DNA of 64,000 bases, from positions 170,056,815-170,120,814 of the forward strand of contig CM070900.1 in assembly GCA_036417435.1 (NCBI GenBank), written 5' to 3'. Of this stretch, positions 21,707 to 34,190 are shown piece by piece (position 1 is the stretch's first letter; every line of letters begins with the position of its first letter). This stretch comes from Inia geoffrensis. Taxonomy: Eukaryota; Chordata; Mammalia; Artiodactyla; Iniidae. The translations under genes were made by a program, and so were the position numbers. Under the pieces are notes generated by a model, which was not told where the DNA came from, searched no databases, and worked only from the letters and a program-made list of their open reading frames with translations.

Positions 21707-24460
21707 GCTGTTTTATCAACTCTTATATAATACATAACATGTTGCATATTAAATTCAATACTGTTTATCACATCAGGTTAAAGTAATGGAATAAGCTGTT
21801 AACATACTGGATTAATAAGTTACTTTTAAAAATAGATCTTTAAAGAGCTACATTGATTTGAAGGGCATTTGTTTCCGACACTATACATGCAAATGGGCTA
21901 AACATTTCAAAATTTATACTTCCTCAGAAGTGTGTGGGAACCGGAATACCAATTAGATATAGGTTAATTAATAATTAACCATGGATGGATGTTGCTTGGA
22001 AACGTAAGGTCAATTAAGTGAAAATAAAGAACCAGCAAATTTTCTGTCAACTAAACCTGCCATTCTGTCTGTCCTCACTTCTCACCCTTTTCATCAAGCC
22101 AACAGGGGGCCAGAAACCATCAAAAAATGAAACGGAATAAGGCTGGGAGCTGCTCCCTTTTGTAAACTTAAAAAGGAATAGATTGTAGTAAGGACAACAT
22201 TAGTCCTTTAAGAAGGGAACTTCAGTGCTGAAGAAAATACAGAAAGTTTCAGGACAAAGAAGCCCTTTTGGCTTGGAAGTAGGATCAGAGATCAAAAGCC
22301 AGGGGGTCAAGTGTTAAAAGTGAGTGTGTAATGGGGAGATTACACCTAAAATGTAAGTTATTTTCCAGAAGTAGGCAGTGAAGACAGGAGAAAAAAATGT
22401 TTGGCAATATAGGTATTGAGGAAGTTTTGTGGTGGCTATCGTTGTTTAGCTTTGGGAAAATCATATATTTGTGGAAAAAAGGGAAAATTGTTGATAAAAA
22501 AGTTTGGGAAAGTTTTCAGTGAAGTTTATGATGGTACAAAGCTCCAGAGGAATTAGGAAGGTTTGTGCAATAGGCCAAATGTATAGATAAATAATGAGAT
22601 TATCTAAGATACTATACATCCTTTTACCAAATGGGAACATTATGGGTTATTTTTTCTTATACAGTTACATTTTCCAAATTTACCATAACTGGGAATCTAA
22701 CAGAAATAGAAGTAAGGACAATATCTGTCTCCTAGATCACTTCAGCCTCTGAGAAGCGCTTCTCACAGACAGAAAGGATGGGAGAAAAAGAAAGGAAGGT
22801 GTCTAGAGATTGGTGAGGAGGGAGGTTTTTAGTATTAGGGTATGCCTACTGAGTTTCAATGATTAATTCTATAGAGTAGATGAGTTTATATACTCAGAAT
22901 AAATGTGGCAGAAGCAGGGTCAAAGATTTAATATTGGAAAAATAACTATAGACGGAGACCATACTTAACTAAAAAAGCAAGATAAAAATCACACAAAGGT
23001 GAATCGAAGCATAAAGCGTGGGTACAGAATATAATTGCTTTGGTCAAATTAATACTGGACAAACAACAATTACATGAAGGGTTTACTTGCCCTCCCCTTG
23101 ACTTTACTTGCTCAATATCAACTTTAGATAAATTCTAATGCCTTCAGAAAGTATCATTTTACAGAAGAGTATATATATTCATAATATTCCTTTTCTAATT
23201 GTGTATTTATATTTTTATATCATGCTTATTATTTAGAACTGAAAGTGAAACAATTCTGGCATGAAATATGGAATAGATTTTTTGAAGCATTGATTTTCAC
23301 TGGAGACAGAAGTCTCGATACTAACAATGCCCCAGACCACTAGACAGGAAAAGAGTGGATGGTGAGGCACTTCATTAATAGAATGATAACTAGTTCTTCA
23401 TGCACAGAAACCATTAAGAAGACTTTTTGTCAAATTTATCACCTTATGGTAGATAAGAATAAATCAAAGCTCAAGGACAATTGCAATTTCTCAGAAATAG
23501 CCCCCATATAGCTTCCTTTTATGATTCCTTTTGCTGTTATTAAATAAAATGCATGAAAAACTAATATTATCTAAAATTTTGTACATTTGAGTGTAGAAAC
23601 CAGTTTAAAATAATTTCTAAAGGAAGAGTCTCATCAAAACTTTTGGTGACTAAGTATTTATGAAGAGATAAATATAACTATTTAGTATTCGTTTGGAATG
23701 AGAACATTTTTTTAAAGTTTTTTATTGACATTGCTCTTTGACAAACATTCCTAGCATCTCTATCCAAGGTACAAATATGGCAGGTTTATTTATAAATGAT
23801 ATAAGTTGATGCATTCTATGAAATAAGCCCTGAATTGACTTTAAAATTGGCTAATTTGGCAATTATTTGGCTTACTTAAGAGAATGTTTACTGTAACTTA
23901 AAATTTGCATGCATTCATGTATATGCCTCAAATGATTATTAAATATTTAAAAAAACAGAAATGTAGATACATTTATAAAACACTAAATAACATTGATCCT
24001 TATTATACTTAATGTTTATAAAACACTAAAATATTTGTCATATTGACATATTATATTATTATATATATTTTACACTTAATATTTATGATACACTAGAAAA
24101 ACACTTATAATCTATAAAATGTTAAGGAGGCATTGTAATATTTTATTTGATGAAATCGAGATGCTACATATTTCCAGAGCATTGATAATAGAATTATTTC
24201 ATTTAGGAAAACAAACATTATTATAAACGATTGATCTCATGACTTAATTTACATTTAAAATTCTTTTAAATTATTTGAATTTTTCCCTAAACGATTTCAA
24301 AATCTAGTCTGAGTTGGATAACTAGATATTGCTATTTGGTGTATCATGTGGTGATGATATGTTGATTTTTCTAAATAATCTGAGCTCTACCTGAGAAAGC
24401 ATTATATTGATAATACTATTTTATCTCAACATTTAAAAAATCTATAAACTTTAAATTGTT
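21707..24460. other. Intronic stretch, no repeat recognised
   Basis: AT-rich; contains palindromes at 21962-21980 and 22750-22765. 23940-24120 is strongly A/T with TATAAAACACTAA-like motifs recurring. No coding signal. Confidence 0.5.
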
Positions 24461-24464
24461 CTGT

Positions 24465-24595
24465 CATGGTAAAATATATATTTTACTATTTTAACCATTT
24501 TAAGTGTACTATTCAGAGACATTATGTTCATTCACACTGTGTAACCATCACCACCATCCATCTCCAGAACTTTTTCATCAGTGCCTTTTTGTTTA
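24465..24595 (-). mobile_element. Old L1M 3' UTR fragment
   Basis: 'TTTAACCATTTTAAGTGTAC' followed by CATCACCACCATCCATCTCC and AGAACTTTTTCATC is the antisense end of an ancient L1. Confidence 0.75.
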
Positions 24596-26570
24596 TGTGC
24601 ACTGTCAAAAGTGCATATTTATAAGTCTTTATGTTATGTATTCACATGTGCATTCTTAGGAGTCATATGAAAACAATTGAATGAGAATGGGATTTCATGC
24701 ATGAGTTACTTTCTTTTATCCACTATCCTGATATTTCACGCTCTATGATTCTGTCCTAGTTTCTGTTTGGGAAATCTGATGAAGTTCTGAGAGAACTGAC
24801 ACTTTCTCAAGATTTTTAGTTCGATTATCACCTTTTGATGAGAGATGATTATCTTCAAGCTTACTTCCCAAATAAAACATCACCCCCCTGACTGATATTT
24901 ATTCTTTTCAGTCTTTAAAAAAAAAAAAAAACATGTGTTAGTGTTTTAAAGCCCCATAGTAAAATTAAAGCATGGGTCAGACTTTATATTTTTAGCTAAT
25001 TCTTTATATAAACTACTATGTACATATTTACAATGTTTTATGGCTTGAGCATGCCTTTGACTTTAATTCAGAGAAAAGTCTTACAGGATTTAGAGTCAGT
25101 GCTGGTGAGATAAAGACAAGCTCTTTTTTTCTTCAAGAGTGAAATAGGAAATAGACAATTATTAAGATTAAACAACACGTGCCGTTATCACTTTTGTAAT
25201 ATTTTACATATATGCAGTAAAATTACATGACTAAAAAGGTACCGCATACAATGGTTTCCTTGTATTCTGCCTTGTCACACTTCATGAGAACTCTGTGTGA
25301 ACTCCACTTGCCTTATTTTAGAAACCATGGAATGCACACATCTGCAGATGGAACTAAGACTATTTGGTCTTGAAAGGAAAATACTCCAGGCGGATGTGAT
25401 ACATGCCTTTCAGAAGTTGTAGAGCTCTCATGTAGAAGAGGAGCTAGCTGTATTCTCTGCTGCTCCAGAGGGCTATCAATGGCATGAATTACAGGAAGAA
25501 AGAATTTTGGTTTCATTAAGAAAAAAAGATGTTAATGATTGTCCATAAATAAGAGGGGCAGGCACCTCATGAGACTGTGAGCTTCATATTACTGGAAGAG
25601 TTAGAGCAGGTAATGAGTGATAAGCCAGTGGTGCTGGATTTGGGTATGGATTCCCTGGATTTGGGTAAATTGATGCACATTTATTTATAACCAATGACCT
25701 GGCAGGTCCTGTGCTGCCAGGATACTGAGATGCATCAAGCCGATCCTCAAATAGATCCCCATCTACTCGAGGGAGGACATCAGGTCTTCAGAAGATTACA
25801 CTTGGGTTTTCTAGGATACCACTCTATGATACATAGTGTGACTATTGGGCACTAGATATAGACTCACGAGAACGGGGAAACTCCTGAGAAAAGAACTTTT
25901 GGGGAAGTGACTTCAAAATCTTAAAGAATAGTTAAGGCATGTTACGGTGCAAAGTCGGACCATACTGTCTTTAAATTTTCTTCCTACCCAAGACAACCTG
26001 ATAACTTTTCTTGTCCTCAAAATACATTATTGGCAACAGTTTTTTAAAAATTATACACCATATCGGTGTAGTCATGAACACCATATTTTTAATAAAGCTT
26101 AAGAATGTACTAGCTTTTCAAAAAATCTATTACAGTAGCAGTAGGAAACTAATTCAGTATAGAATTTTAGTTAGAATGACCAATACTGTCCTATGAAGAT
26201 GACTTTGATGACAGATATGAAGGAAGTAGAGCAGCTGTTTATGGTTATATCTTGGAAAGAACATTTCCAGCAGAGGGAAGAGAGGGTACAAAGCTCTAGT
26301 GAACAAAGGAGGGAGTTGTGGAAGATAAGATCAGAGAGTTAAGATCAGGGAGTGGGAAGATGGAGATTATGTGAGGTCTGTAATCTGAGCAACCTGGACA
26401 ATCTCTGAGGATTTCTGATTGGAGGGGCTCTGTGGCTGCTTCATTCTCAGACCTAACCACTGTGACTGCTCTTTAGAGAACAGACTAGTGGTCTAGGTCT
26501 CCTCTGGACTCTAATCCTCAGTGAATGGAGAATGCAGCCATTCATCCATTGTTCATTCTACCTTTCTGTA
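24596..26570. other. Intronic stretch, mostly unassigned
   Basis: No gene. 26215-26400 is purine-rich and may be an antisense L2 relic. The remainder shows nothing I can name. Confidence 0.45.
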
Positions 26571-26574
26571 TCTA

Positions 26575-26624
26575 TCTCTTCCTATCTATATCTATCTATC
26601 TATCCATCCATCCATCCACCTAAT
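26575..26624. repeat. (TATC)n / (CATC)n microsatellite
   Basis: TATC units pass into CATC units, typical of a compound tetranucleotide microsatellite. Confidence 0.9.
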
Positions 26625-26649
26625 CCATCTGAATAGTCTCAAATTAATA

Positions 26650-27860
26650 ATTAGCATTTTTCAAGCTTTATTGAGATATAATTGGCATATAGTGCTGTGT
26701 AAGTAAGTGGTATACAACGTGTTGATTTGATACACTTATATATTGCAAAATGATCACCACCATAGTGTTAGTCACACCTCCATCAGGTCACATATATTAC
26801 CATTTCCTTTCCATGGTAAGAACTTTTAAGGACTACTCTCTTAGTAACTTTCCAGTATATAATACAGTAATATTAATTGTAATCACCATGATATACATTC
26901 TATCCTTATAACCTATCCACCTTATAACTGTAAGTTTGTGCCTTTTGACTAGAATCTCCCCATTTCCCCCACCCCACAGCCCCTGGTAGCCACCAACCTA
27001 CTCTGTTTCTATAAGTTCAGCTGCTTTAGATTCTACATATAAAGGATATCATAGACTTTTTTCTTTCTCTGTCTGACTTATTTCATTTAACATAATGTCC
27101 TCAAGTTTCATCTATGTTGTTGCAAATGGCAGGATTTTTTTTTTTTCATTCTCATGTCTGAATTATTGAATTATATTCCATTATATCACACCTTCTTTAT
27201 CCAATCATCTGTTGATGGACACTTCTGTTGTTTTCATATCATGGTTACTGTGAATAATGCTGCAGTGAACTTGGAGCACAGGTATCTCTTCAAGATCTTG
27301 TTTTCACTTTCTCTTGATACGTACTCAGAAGTGGAATTGCTGGATCATATGGTAGCTCTATTTTTTACTTTTTTTTTAAGGAACCTCCATACTATTTTCC
27401 ATAGTGGCTGTACGAATTTACATCCCTACTAACAGTGCACAAGGGTTCTCTTTGCTCCACATCCTTGCCAATACTTTTTATCTCTTGCTCTTGACTTATT
27501 GATAACAGCTATACTAAAAATCATGAGGTGATATGTATCTCATTGTAATTTTGATGTATGTACATTTCCCTGACGATTATTGATGTCAAGCATCTTTTCA
27601 TGTAACCACTGGCCATTTGTATGACTTCTCTGGAAAAATTTCTATTTGGTTTCTCTGCCCATTTTTAAGTAAGATTTTTTTGTTTTGTTATTGAGTTGCA
27701 TGAGTTCTTTTATGGTATGGATATTAACTCCTTATCACATATCTGATTTGCAAATAGTTTATCCCATTCCATAGGTTGCCTTTTCATTTTTGTCTATTAT
27801 TCCTTTTGCTATGCAGAAGCTTTTTAGTTTGATGTAGTATTACTTGTTGATTTTCAAGAT
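26650..27860 (-). mobile_element. L1 3' end (L1MA/MB-like)
   Basis: Antisense L1: 'CTTTATTGAGATATAATTGG' at the 3' UTR end, then 'CACAGCCCCTGGTAGCCACC', 'GAATTGCTGGATCATATGGT' and finally 'TGCTATGCAGAAGCTTTTTA' from ORF2. About 1.2 kb, 5' truncated. A possible 8-bp duplication, TTTTCAAG, flanks it. Confidence 0.85.
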
Positions 27861-28029
27861 GACTTCCCAGAGAGTTTATTTATCTTTGAAAACCACTATC
27901 TCACTTCTCTCCCACTCTGTGATCTTATTTTATACCATCCCTCCCAACAGTGGTATGCTGTAGCCACATCAACCTCCAAGTTCTATTCTTGTATGCTTTG
28001 AAGAAGTAATGCTCTCCTCCTTTTCGTCC

Positions 28030-28270
28030 CTGGGATACTCCTCCCTGGGTTCTTTCTAAGTCGGCCTCTTCCACTTCTCTGGGATTGCAGTCTTTCTTCA
28101 GAGAGGACATTTCTGATACTACCTTCAAGAGGACTTTCTTTCATTTTCCTCATAACACCAATCACCATCTGAAATTAGCTTAATCATTTAAGAGCTTCTT
28201 TATGACCTCTTCACCACTTTACAGGAACACATACCCATTAAATGTACATTCCATGAAGGAACCTTATACA
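28030..28270 (+). mobile_element. L2-like LINE fragment
   Basis: Pyrimidine-rich 'GAGAGGACATTTCTGATACT', then AACACCAATCACCATCTGAA and 'TGTACATTCCATGAAGGAAC' fit the sense L2 3' region. Diverged. Confidence 0.45.
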
Positions 28271-28329
28271 GAGACACTATCAATTATTTTCCCAGATGAA
28301 AACAGATGATACCCGGTTGGGCAATTTGA

Positions 28330-30905
28330 GATTAGTTTAATAAAAGGACTCTTTATTAAAGTGCAAGCAGATTGTAGGGAAACCATAAGGGATAAGGCCG
28401 AATCTGGAGAAGAAATAAGAAGTGGATGCAGTTACCACACTGGGTTTGAAGGAATGAGGGTGTTCTAGAGTCACAGGCAGAGACCATGGCAGGAGAGAGT
28501 GTGGAATGGAATGTGGGGGATCCATGGAAAGAAAATCCCAACCTCATTCTCCTTCTATCATCTAATCTCCTGTCAGTTGGCCCAGGGCAACAAGAAACCA
28601 GAGAGCAGAGAGAAGTCTAGAAAAGTATATATAGTGGAATTGGAGGGGCAGGTGGAAGCCATTATACCCTTAAACCTAGGAACAGTGCCTGAATGAAACA
28701 TATATTTTAGTACAAGTGCTGACTGAATCTACTGTCCCATGTTTCAATCTTGCAGTTCAGCACTCAATTCAAGAAAAAACTCAGATAAAACCAAATCCTT
28801 GATTATCACATGTAATATTTCATGATTTTTCATATATAGTATTGCATTATTTTCATCTCAAAAAGTTTTCATCAGCATATCTAACCCATTTTTACAAAAT
28901 AAGCCGAGATACACCAAAACTAAGGGACTTGCCTATAACACCAAGGTGATTGCAAAGGGAGAATATATCCCCTGGCAGATTAGTATCCTTTGGTACTATA
29001 AGGTTTTATAACCTTAATTTAAGGTTATAACTCTCTCAACCATATATTTCCATTCATATTGACAGAAATAAAATCTATTTTTCTCATTCTTAATTTTGCT
29101 CTAATTATCTTGCATATATTCGAAAGTTCATCAGGTACAAGACTGTACCAGTATTCAATGTAAACTTGCTTATCTACTCTTTTTTTTTTTTCCAAAAAAT
29201 AGGATTTATTTCAGAATTATTTCAAATTAATTAAAGTTTGTGGTATCACTACTGTGGAGTACCTGTGGAGTATTTATTCTGTTTTATAAAATGCATGTTT
29301 TTTCTTTTTAATCTTAAACTATTATCATACAAGGTTGTTGCTATATCTTTATATACAAATACTGAAAAATAGAGATGGATACTTGAACCTAAATCTAAGA
29401 TCTGAAGTGACAGAATGTAGCATTTCCTTCGGCTGGCTGCATTTTGCTATGGAAGCACTTTAGTCCAGTCCTTTTCAAGTTTCCTCCTTGCTCAAGGCCA
29501 GGCAATCCATTTTCATTTGTTTCGTTTTAAATGTTAGGAAGTATAGAAACAACCAGTGGCCATAAGAAGAGTAACATTTTGAATAGGAGATTCCCCGCGC
29601 TGCCCAACTCCCCCTCACCCCCCCACCGCGTTTTTTTCAATAGGCCACAGTATTTAAGGATTCTCTACTCACAATGAATTTTGTTGTCTTCCTGATTCCC
29701 CAGATTCAACTCTAAAAAAATTCTAGAAATGCCATTATGTTATTTCTCTGGGACAGTGGCTCCTAATGAAAATGGTGGTGGGAAGGGAAAGCACATCATG
29801 ATCATCAGAGGAGATTTCCTTTGAAACTACATACACAACCCTTTCCTCTCTAAATTCTAACATACAATCTTCCAAAAGCAGCATTAAACTAAAAGGATGG
29901 CTGGAAGCGGCGGCTAGATCACCTATCAGATACAAAATGGAAGAGTGCAGGGCAGTTAGGGGTATTCACGACAATTATACCAAATCATCAGAAAACAACT
30001 CTAGTCTTAAATAAGTCTGATAATGCTTATTTGCTCTCTTTATCATAGAATCAATGTTTTACATATGCATACATATATCATAAAATTTATATATCAAACT
30101 TATATTTGTAAATTATATTGAAAATTTTCATACCAGAAATTAAGCGAGTAAGTAATATACATATATACTTACTGGAAATGAACTGAGTAAAGATAAATCT
30201 GGTCAACAGGAAAATACATTATGAGTATGAATTAAACCCAGGCATTTATCTAGAAAATATAAATATTATAAGGCAGGCAGAAGTCATGTAGCTTAAGGCA
30301 TGTAGGACCAGGTCACTGAGATGCAGAGATGAAGAATCTTAGTTAAGACTTGGAAATGAAACATCAGAAATCCAAGCTGAAGAAAGGACAAACAAATTGA
30401 AGTAAAATGGTGTCAGTAGCAGTGTAGGAATAAAACTGCAGGAGCAAAAAATGGAACTTGCCTTTTTTGCAACAATTTCCTGCCAAGGGCCAAAAGAAAT
30501 TTCAGATTGTAGTTAAGTCTGAATTAGCAAAAGAACAGCATTAGGTAAGTATAGATAAAATAAGGATGTATATTCAGTTTGTGCTTAGGATTCTATATTT
30601 TGTGTTGACAATTGATATTAAATTTGTTATTCATATATGCCTAATAATATCAAAGACACACGGGTTTAGGACAAATTTTCTGCAATCTCTCCCTAAAATC
30701 ATTAGTTATAGATTGGAATTTGTTATAAAATTTATTCACAATTTACCTGCAATAAATCCAGAAGGTTTTAGTTGTTACACTATGAATACATACAAATGTA
30801 AATACAGACATAAATATAAATATAAATTAGTTCTACACTCAAACACAAGAACAGGAAATGAGTAGGCTATGTAAATATGCATATATATCATGACTCACGA
30901 TTATA
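28330..30905. other. Intronic stretch, largely unassigned
   Basis: 28330-28700 looks like an old interspersed element whose family I cannot name. 28868-28990 may be MIR. A perfect 25-bp palindrome is at 29006-29030. A short GC-rich patch is at 29590-29632. No coding signal. Confidence 0.45.
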
Positions 30906-30917
30906 AATTATTTATAG

Positions 30918-31324
30918 GGACTTCCCTGGAGGAGGTCCAGTGGTTAAGACTTCGCCTTCCAATGCAAGGGGTGAGGGTTCAATCCCTGGTTGGGGAGTTA
31001 AGATACCACATGCCTCGTGGCCAAAACACCAAAAGATAAAACAGAAGCAATATTGTAACAACTTCAATAAAGACTTTAAAAATGGTCCACATCAAGGGCT
31101 TCCCTGGTGACACAGTGGTTGAGAGTCCGCCTGCCGATGCAGGGGATACGGGTTCGTACCCCAGTCCGGGAAGGTCGCACATGCCGCGAAGCGGCTGCGC
31201 CCGTGAGCCATGGCTGCTGAGCCTGCGCATCTGGAGCCTGTGCTCCACAACGGGAGAGGCCACAACAGTGAGAGGCCCGCGTACCGCAAAAAAAGTTCCA
31301 CATCAAAACTAAATGAATAAAAAA
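30918..31324 (+). mobile_element. CHR-1-type SINE, split by a CHR-2 SINE
   Basis: Starts GGACTTCCCTGGAGGAGGTC and continues to 31095 through 'GAAGCAATATTGTAACAACT' and CAATAAAGACTTTAAAAATG. Its A-rich tail resumes at 31295 after the inserted SINE. A short TTTATAG repeat at 30911-30917 and 31325-31331 may be its target duplication. Confidence 0.85.
31096..31294 (+). mobile_element. CHR-2-type SINE nested in a CHR-1 SINE
   Basis: Body from GGGCTTCCCTGGTGACACAG to CCCGCGTACCGC with a short A tail. Target duplication GTCCACATCAA (31085-31095) and GTTCCACATCAA (31295-31306), inside the host SINE tail. Confidence 0.93.
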
Positions 31325-31359
31325 TTTATAGATTCCTTCCCTCAATTCGCCAGTCATTC

Positions 31360-31500
31360 CACTAGTCAGATGGTCAACACATTCTTATTGACTTTTTTCT
31401 AAATGACAAGCACTCCATTAGAGGTTGTAGTATAGTAACTTGGTGACAAGAGAGACAAAATCCCTGCAATGGCAAAGCTTAATAAGATCTAAGTACAAAA
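31360..31500 (-). mobile_element. L2-like LINE fragment
   Basis: 'AAATGACAAGCACTCCATTA' followed by GAGACAAAATCCCTGCAATG has the order of the antisense L2 3' end. Confidence 0.5.
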
Positions 31501-31829
31501 ACCTGTGGCTAATATAAGTAAGAGGAATCCTGAAAGACAAAATTAAATACACAAAGGAGATATTCAAGTGTTCAAAGAAGCAAAGTAATATATATGTATC
31601 CCAAAAAACAGATAAGTAGAATGAAGCAGATGTTATTCTTTAGAAATCTCACCTTTGGTGAAACCACTTAATTTTTTTACTATATATCTAAAATATATAT
31701 TGCCTAACAATTTAATTCTTTTTTAAAGGTAGCAGCATTCTGTATAAATTATGTCTAACTTGGTTGACTTAGTGAATGACAGCCATCTTTTAGAGCCAAT
31801 ACATTGTTCCTTAACCATATTCCACAATG

Positions 31830-31960
31830 CTGCACAGCATTTCACTATATGGCTATTACCACAATATATTTAATTATATCCTAACCATTGGATGTTTTGG
31901 GTGTTTCACTTTTTAATACACAGAATTTTTGTTAACATGTTTTTTTTGCTAATGAATCTA
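31830..31960 (-). mobile_element. Possible ancient L1M fragment
   Basis: 'CCATTGGATGTTTTGGGTGT' and flanking words resemble the antisense L1 ORF2 end. It lies just before the 168-bp exon. Tentative. Confidence 0.35.
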
Positions 31961-32048
31961 GATAGAATCATTTTCTTGTTGTGGACTATTTTATTTTGGA
32001 AAACTCACCGTTTGTGATATTTATCTTTTACTTTTTTCCCCCCTTAAG

Positions 32049-32216
32049 GTGTTATTAGAACAGCTTTGCCAAACATGGACAGGGAAGTCAAAGAACAATA
32101 CCAAGTCCTCATCCAAGCCAAGGATATGGGCGGACAACTGGGAGGGTTAGCTGGAACGACAATAGTCAACATCACCCTAACAGATGTCAATGACAATCCA
32201 CCTCGATTCCCAAAAA
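32049..32216 (+). CDS. CDH10: Cadherin type II exon (EC2, second half), CDH10-like
   Basis: Next coding exon of the same cadherin: 168 bp, phase 1 in and phase 1 out. The acceptor is a long pyrimidine tract ending TTAAG, and the donor is AAA/GTATGT. It encodes [20 protein letters not shown], then the conserved IQAKDMGGQ segment, and ends [11 protein letters not shown]. The MDRE calcium motif is at 32075-32086 and the EC2-EC3 linker DVNDNPP at 32183-32203. One N-glycosylation sequon, Asn-Ile-Thr, is at 32168-32176. The product is the C-terminal half of EC2 and the rigid calcium-bound linker to EC3. The size matches the canonical 168-bp exon of type II cadherins. The [17 protein letters not shown] stretch separates this gene from CDH8, CDH11 and CDH7 as I recall those proteins. 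A direct protein alignment would settle CDH10 against CDH6 or CDH9. Confidence 0.93.
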
Positions 32217-34055
32217 GTATGTTCTTTCCTGTTAAGTCGAAATCAGTGCAGCTTTTTAAAAAATGTCTTACATTTCATTGAATTTTACAGGAATTTTCCA
32301 GACACTTTTTTGTCTTTTGGAAGCAGAAGCTAAAAATTAAATGTCCTCAGAATTACATTTTTCCATTAGAATCATGCATAGTGTGATTTTAATAGAAAAA
32401 AATATAAATGAGTCAATAATTGTACGAATCATGTTATCAATTCTTATAAAAGTAAAATATTCACAATAGGTTGATATCTTGTCTAATTTCTTACTAGTTG
32501 AAAAAGTAATATAAATATGAAAAGTACAATGTAATTTAAGATTTATGACACATATGTCACTGTACTATTTGTTATATCATATAATTAGCATAAAATTTTC
32601 TGCCTTCACTTATATGTTTTGAATCATTTCTGTATACTTCCCTGGAGATATCAGATGACATTGCAGTGATGCTATTTCTCTACTTTAGTTGTATTTTACT
32701 TTAGTTTTGCAGTAGGTGAAAATTGCTACACTTTCTATGATAATAAAATTATTCACACCTATATCTTCTCTGTAACTCTATATTTCTTATTGAAAATGAG
32801 TACTTCTCACTTGTGTTACATCCAGTTTTCTTTTGCAGTATTATATTTAACACCAATAAGTACCTGTTTGAATTCTAGTACATTTTCAAGGATTATAGTT
32901 CAGTGTTCCTAGGATTTAGAGTACAGAAACTGTTTCTTCCATTGCTTATATAAGTAATTTGATAAAGTCACTAGACACTCATTTGCATGAACAGTTTTAA
33001 AAAACAAAACAAGGCAAATCATTTTCTTCTTCTAACTCCAGGAGAGTTTGAGTTTATCTACTAAAGTATATAACAATGAGAATATTTAACTAAATGGATA
33101 TTTTATTCCTTTAATTGTGTGGTTTTACATAATTTACTACTTTGTCATTTTTGTCTTAAAATTATCAACCTATATTTTCTTATGGAAATACCTTTACTTA
33201 TTGATCAGAAAGTCAGTGTCCTGAACAAATGTTATAAAAGTGGCAATTAGAAATCATTATACTTTAGCAACTGGGATGTATATGACAAATGGCTAGTAAA
33301 TAATAGGTTATGACTAATAACACAGAGTCCTAGAGCAACGCTTTCCTTGCTTTCTATTCAGGGAAACCGAAAAAATATAAATAAATATTTCAAAGGAGAA
33401 AGAAATAATGCATTTGGTTTTCTAGAATATGGCATTAAAAAAGAACATGTTCCCACCTCAAAAAAACTGATTTTTAACAATTTTACTGCTTATTTGTAGC
33501 AATCTGTAATAGCTAATTGAGGAGACTAGTTTGAAAGATTGTTCTACTTTTACATAAAAGGTGACATTGTACATTTGAATTCTATTTTGGATTTGTGCAT
33601 AAAAAATATGTTCAGTTTAGAGTATAAGAAATAGCAGAGATCTTCCTAGGTAGTGTCAGTATTCTTATTCACAAGGATGATAGTGAGGTTTGTCAAATGA
33701 AGAGTATAAAACTCAACCAGTGGAAGGAAACAACTTCTGGGTATGAATGAAGGGTAATTTGCAAAAGTTTGAACAGCCATCCAGACAAATAGGCTGGAGT
33801 GCAACAAAGAAATGAAAATATCTTAATGGGAGTGAAACTAGAGTATGGTTAGGGAACCAAGATGGCATGCTCAGTTCCCAGGGAGACAGGAAGATCAATT
33901 CCAGATCTTATCTAGTGAAAAGAATCTGTACAAAGCAGCAGGCTTGTTTGGAATTTATTCGAAGTTGCATCTGTAGATTTAAGCGTAACTAGATGAGACC
34001 CACTAGGAAAGATTATGGGGTTTAAGGGCATTTGAACTTTTAGAGCATTTTCGTG
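32217..34055. other. Intronic stretch, nothing recognised
   Basis: AT-rich; no repeats or coding signal. Confidence 0.5.
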
Positions 34056-34059
34056 CTGT

Positions 34060-34190
34060 GTCAGGAACTTTATCACTTTCGTATTTCCTTTCCTCAGAAA
34101 CACTCTGAGATCTTTATTTTCCACATTTTACTGTTAAGAAAACTGAGACTTAGATTAACTTGCCCAATATCAACAAAGCTAGCAAAGGCT
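34060..34190 (-). mobile_element. MIR-like fragment
   Basis: 'CATTTTACTGTTAAGAAAAC', TGAGACTTAGATTAACTTGC and CCAATATCAACAAAGCTAGC follow the antisense MIR order. Confidence 0.5.

Larger units (their letters stand above)
20950..32048 (+). other. CDH10: Cadherin intron between the 120-bp and 168-bp exons
   Basis: 11,099 bp, GT at 20950 to AG at 32048, phase 1. It holds a 40-bp tandem duplication, several palindromes, an antisense L1 and a CHR SINE nest. No additional exon is recognisable. Confidence 0.92.

Noticed and set aside
30566..30865. 99-residue plus-strand frame
   Set aside because: AT-rich intronic sequence ending in a KCKYRHKYKYK low-complexity run; no homology or splice context.
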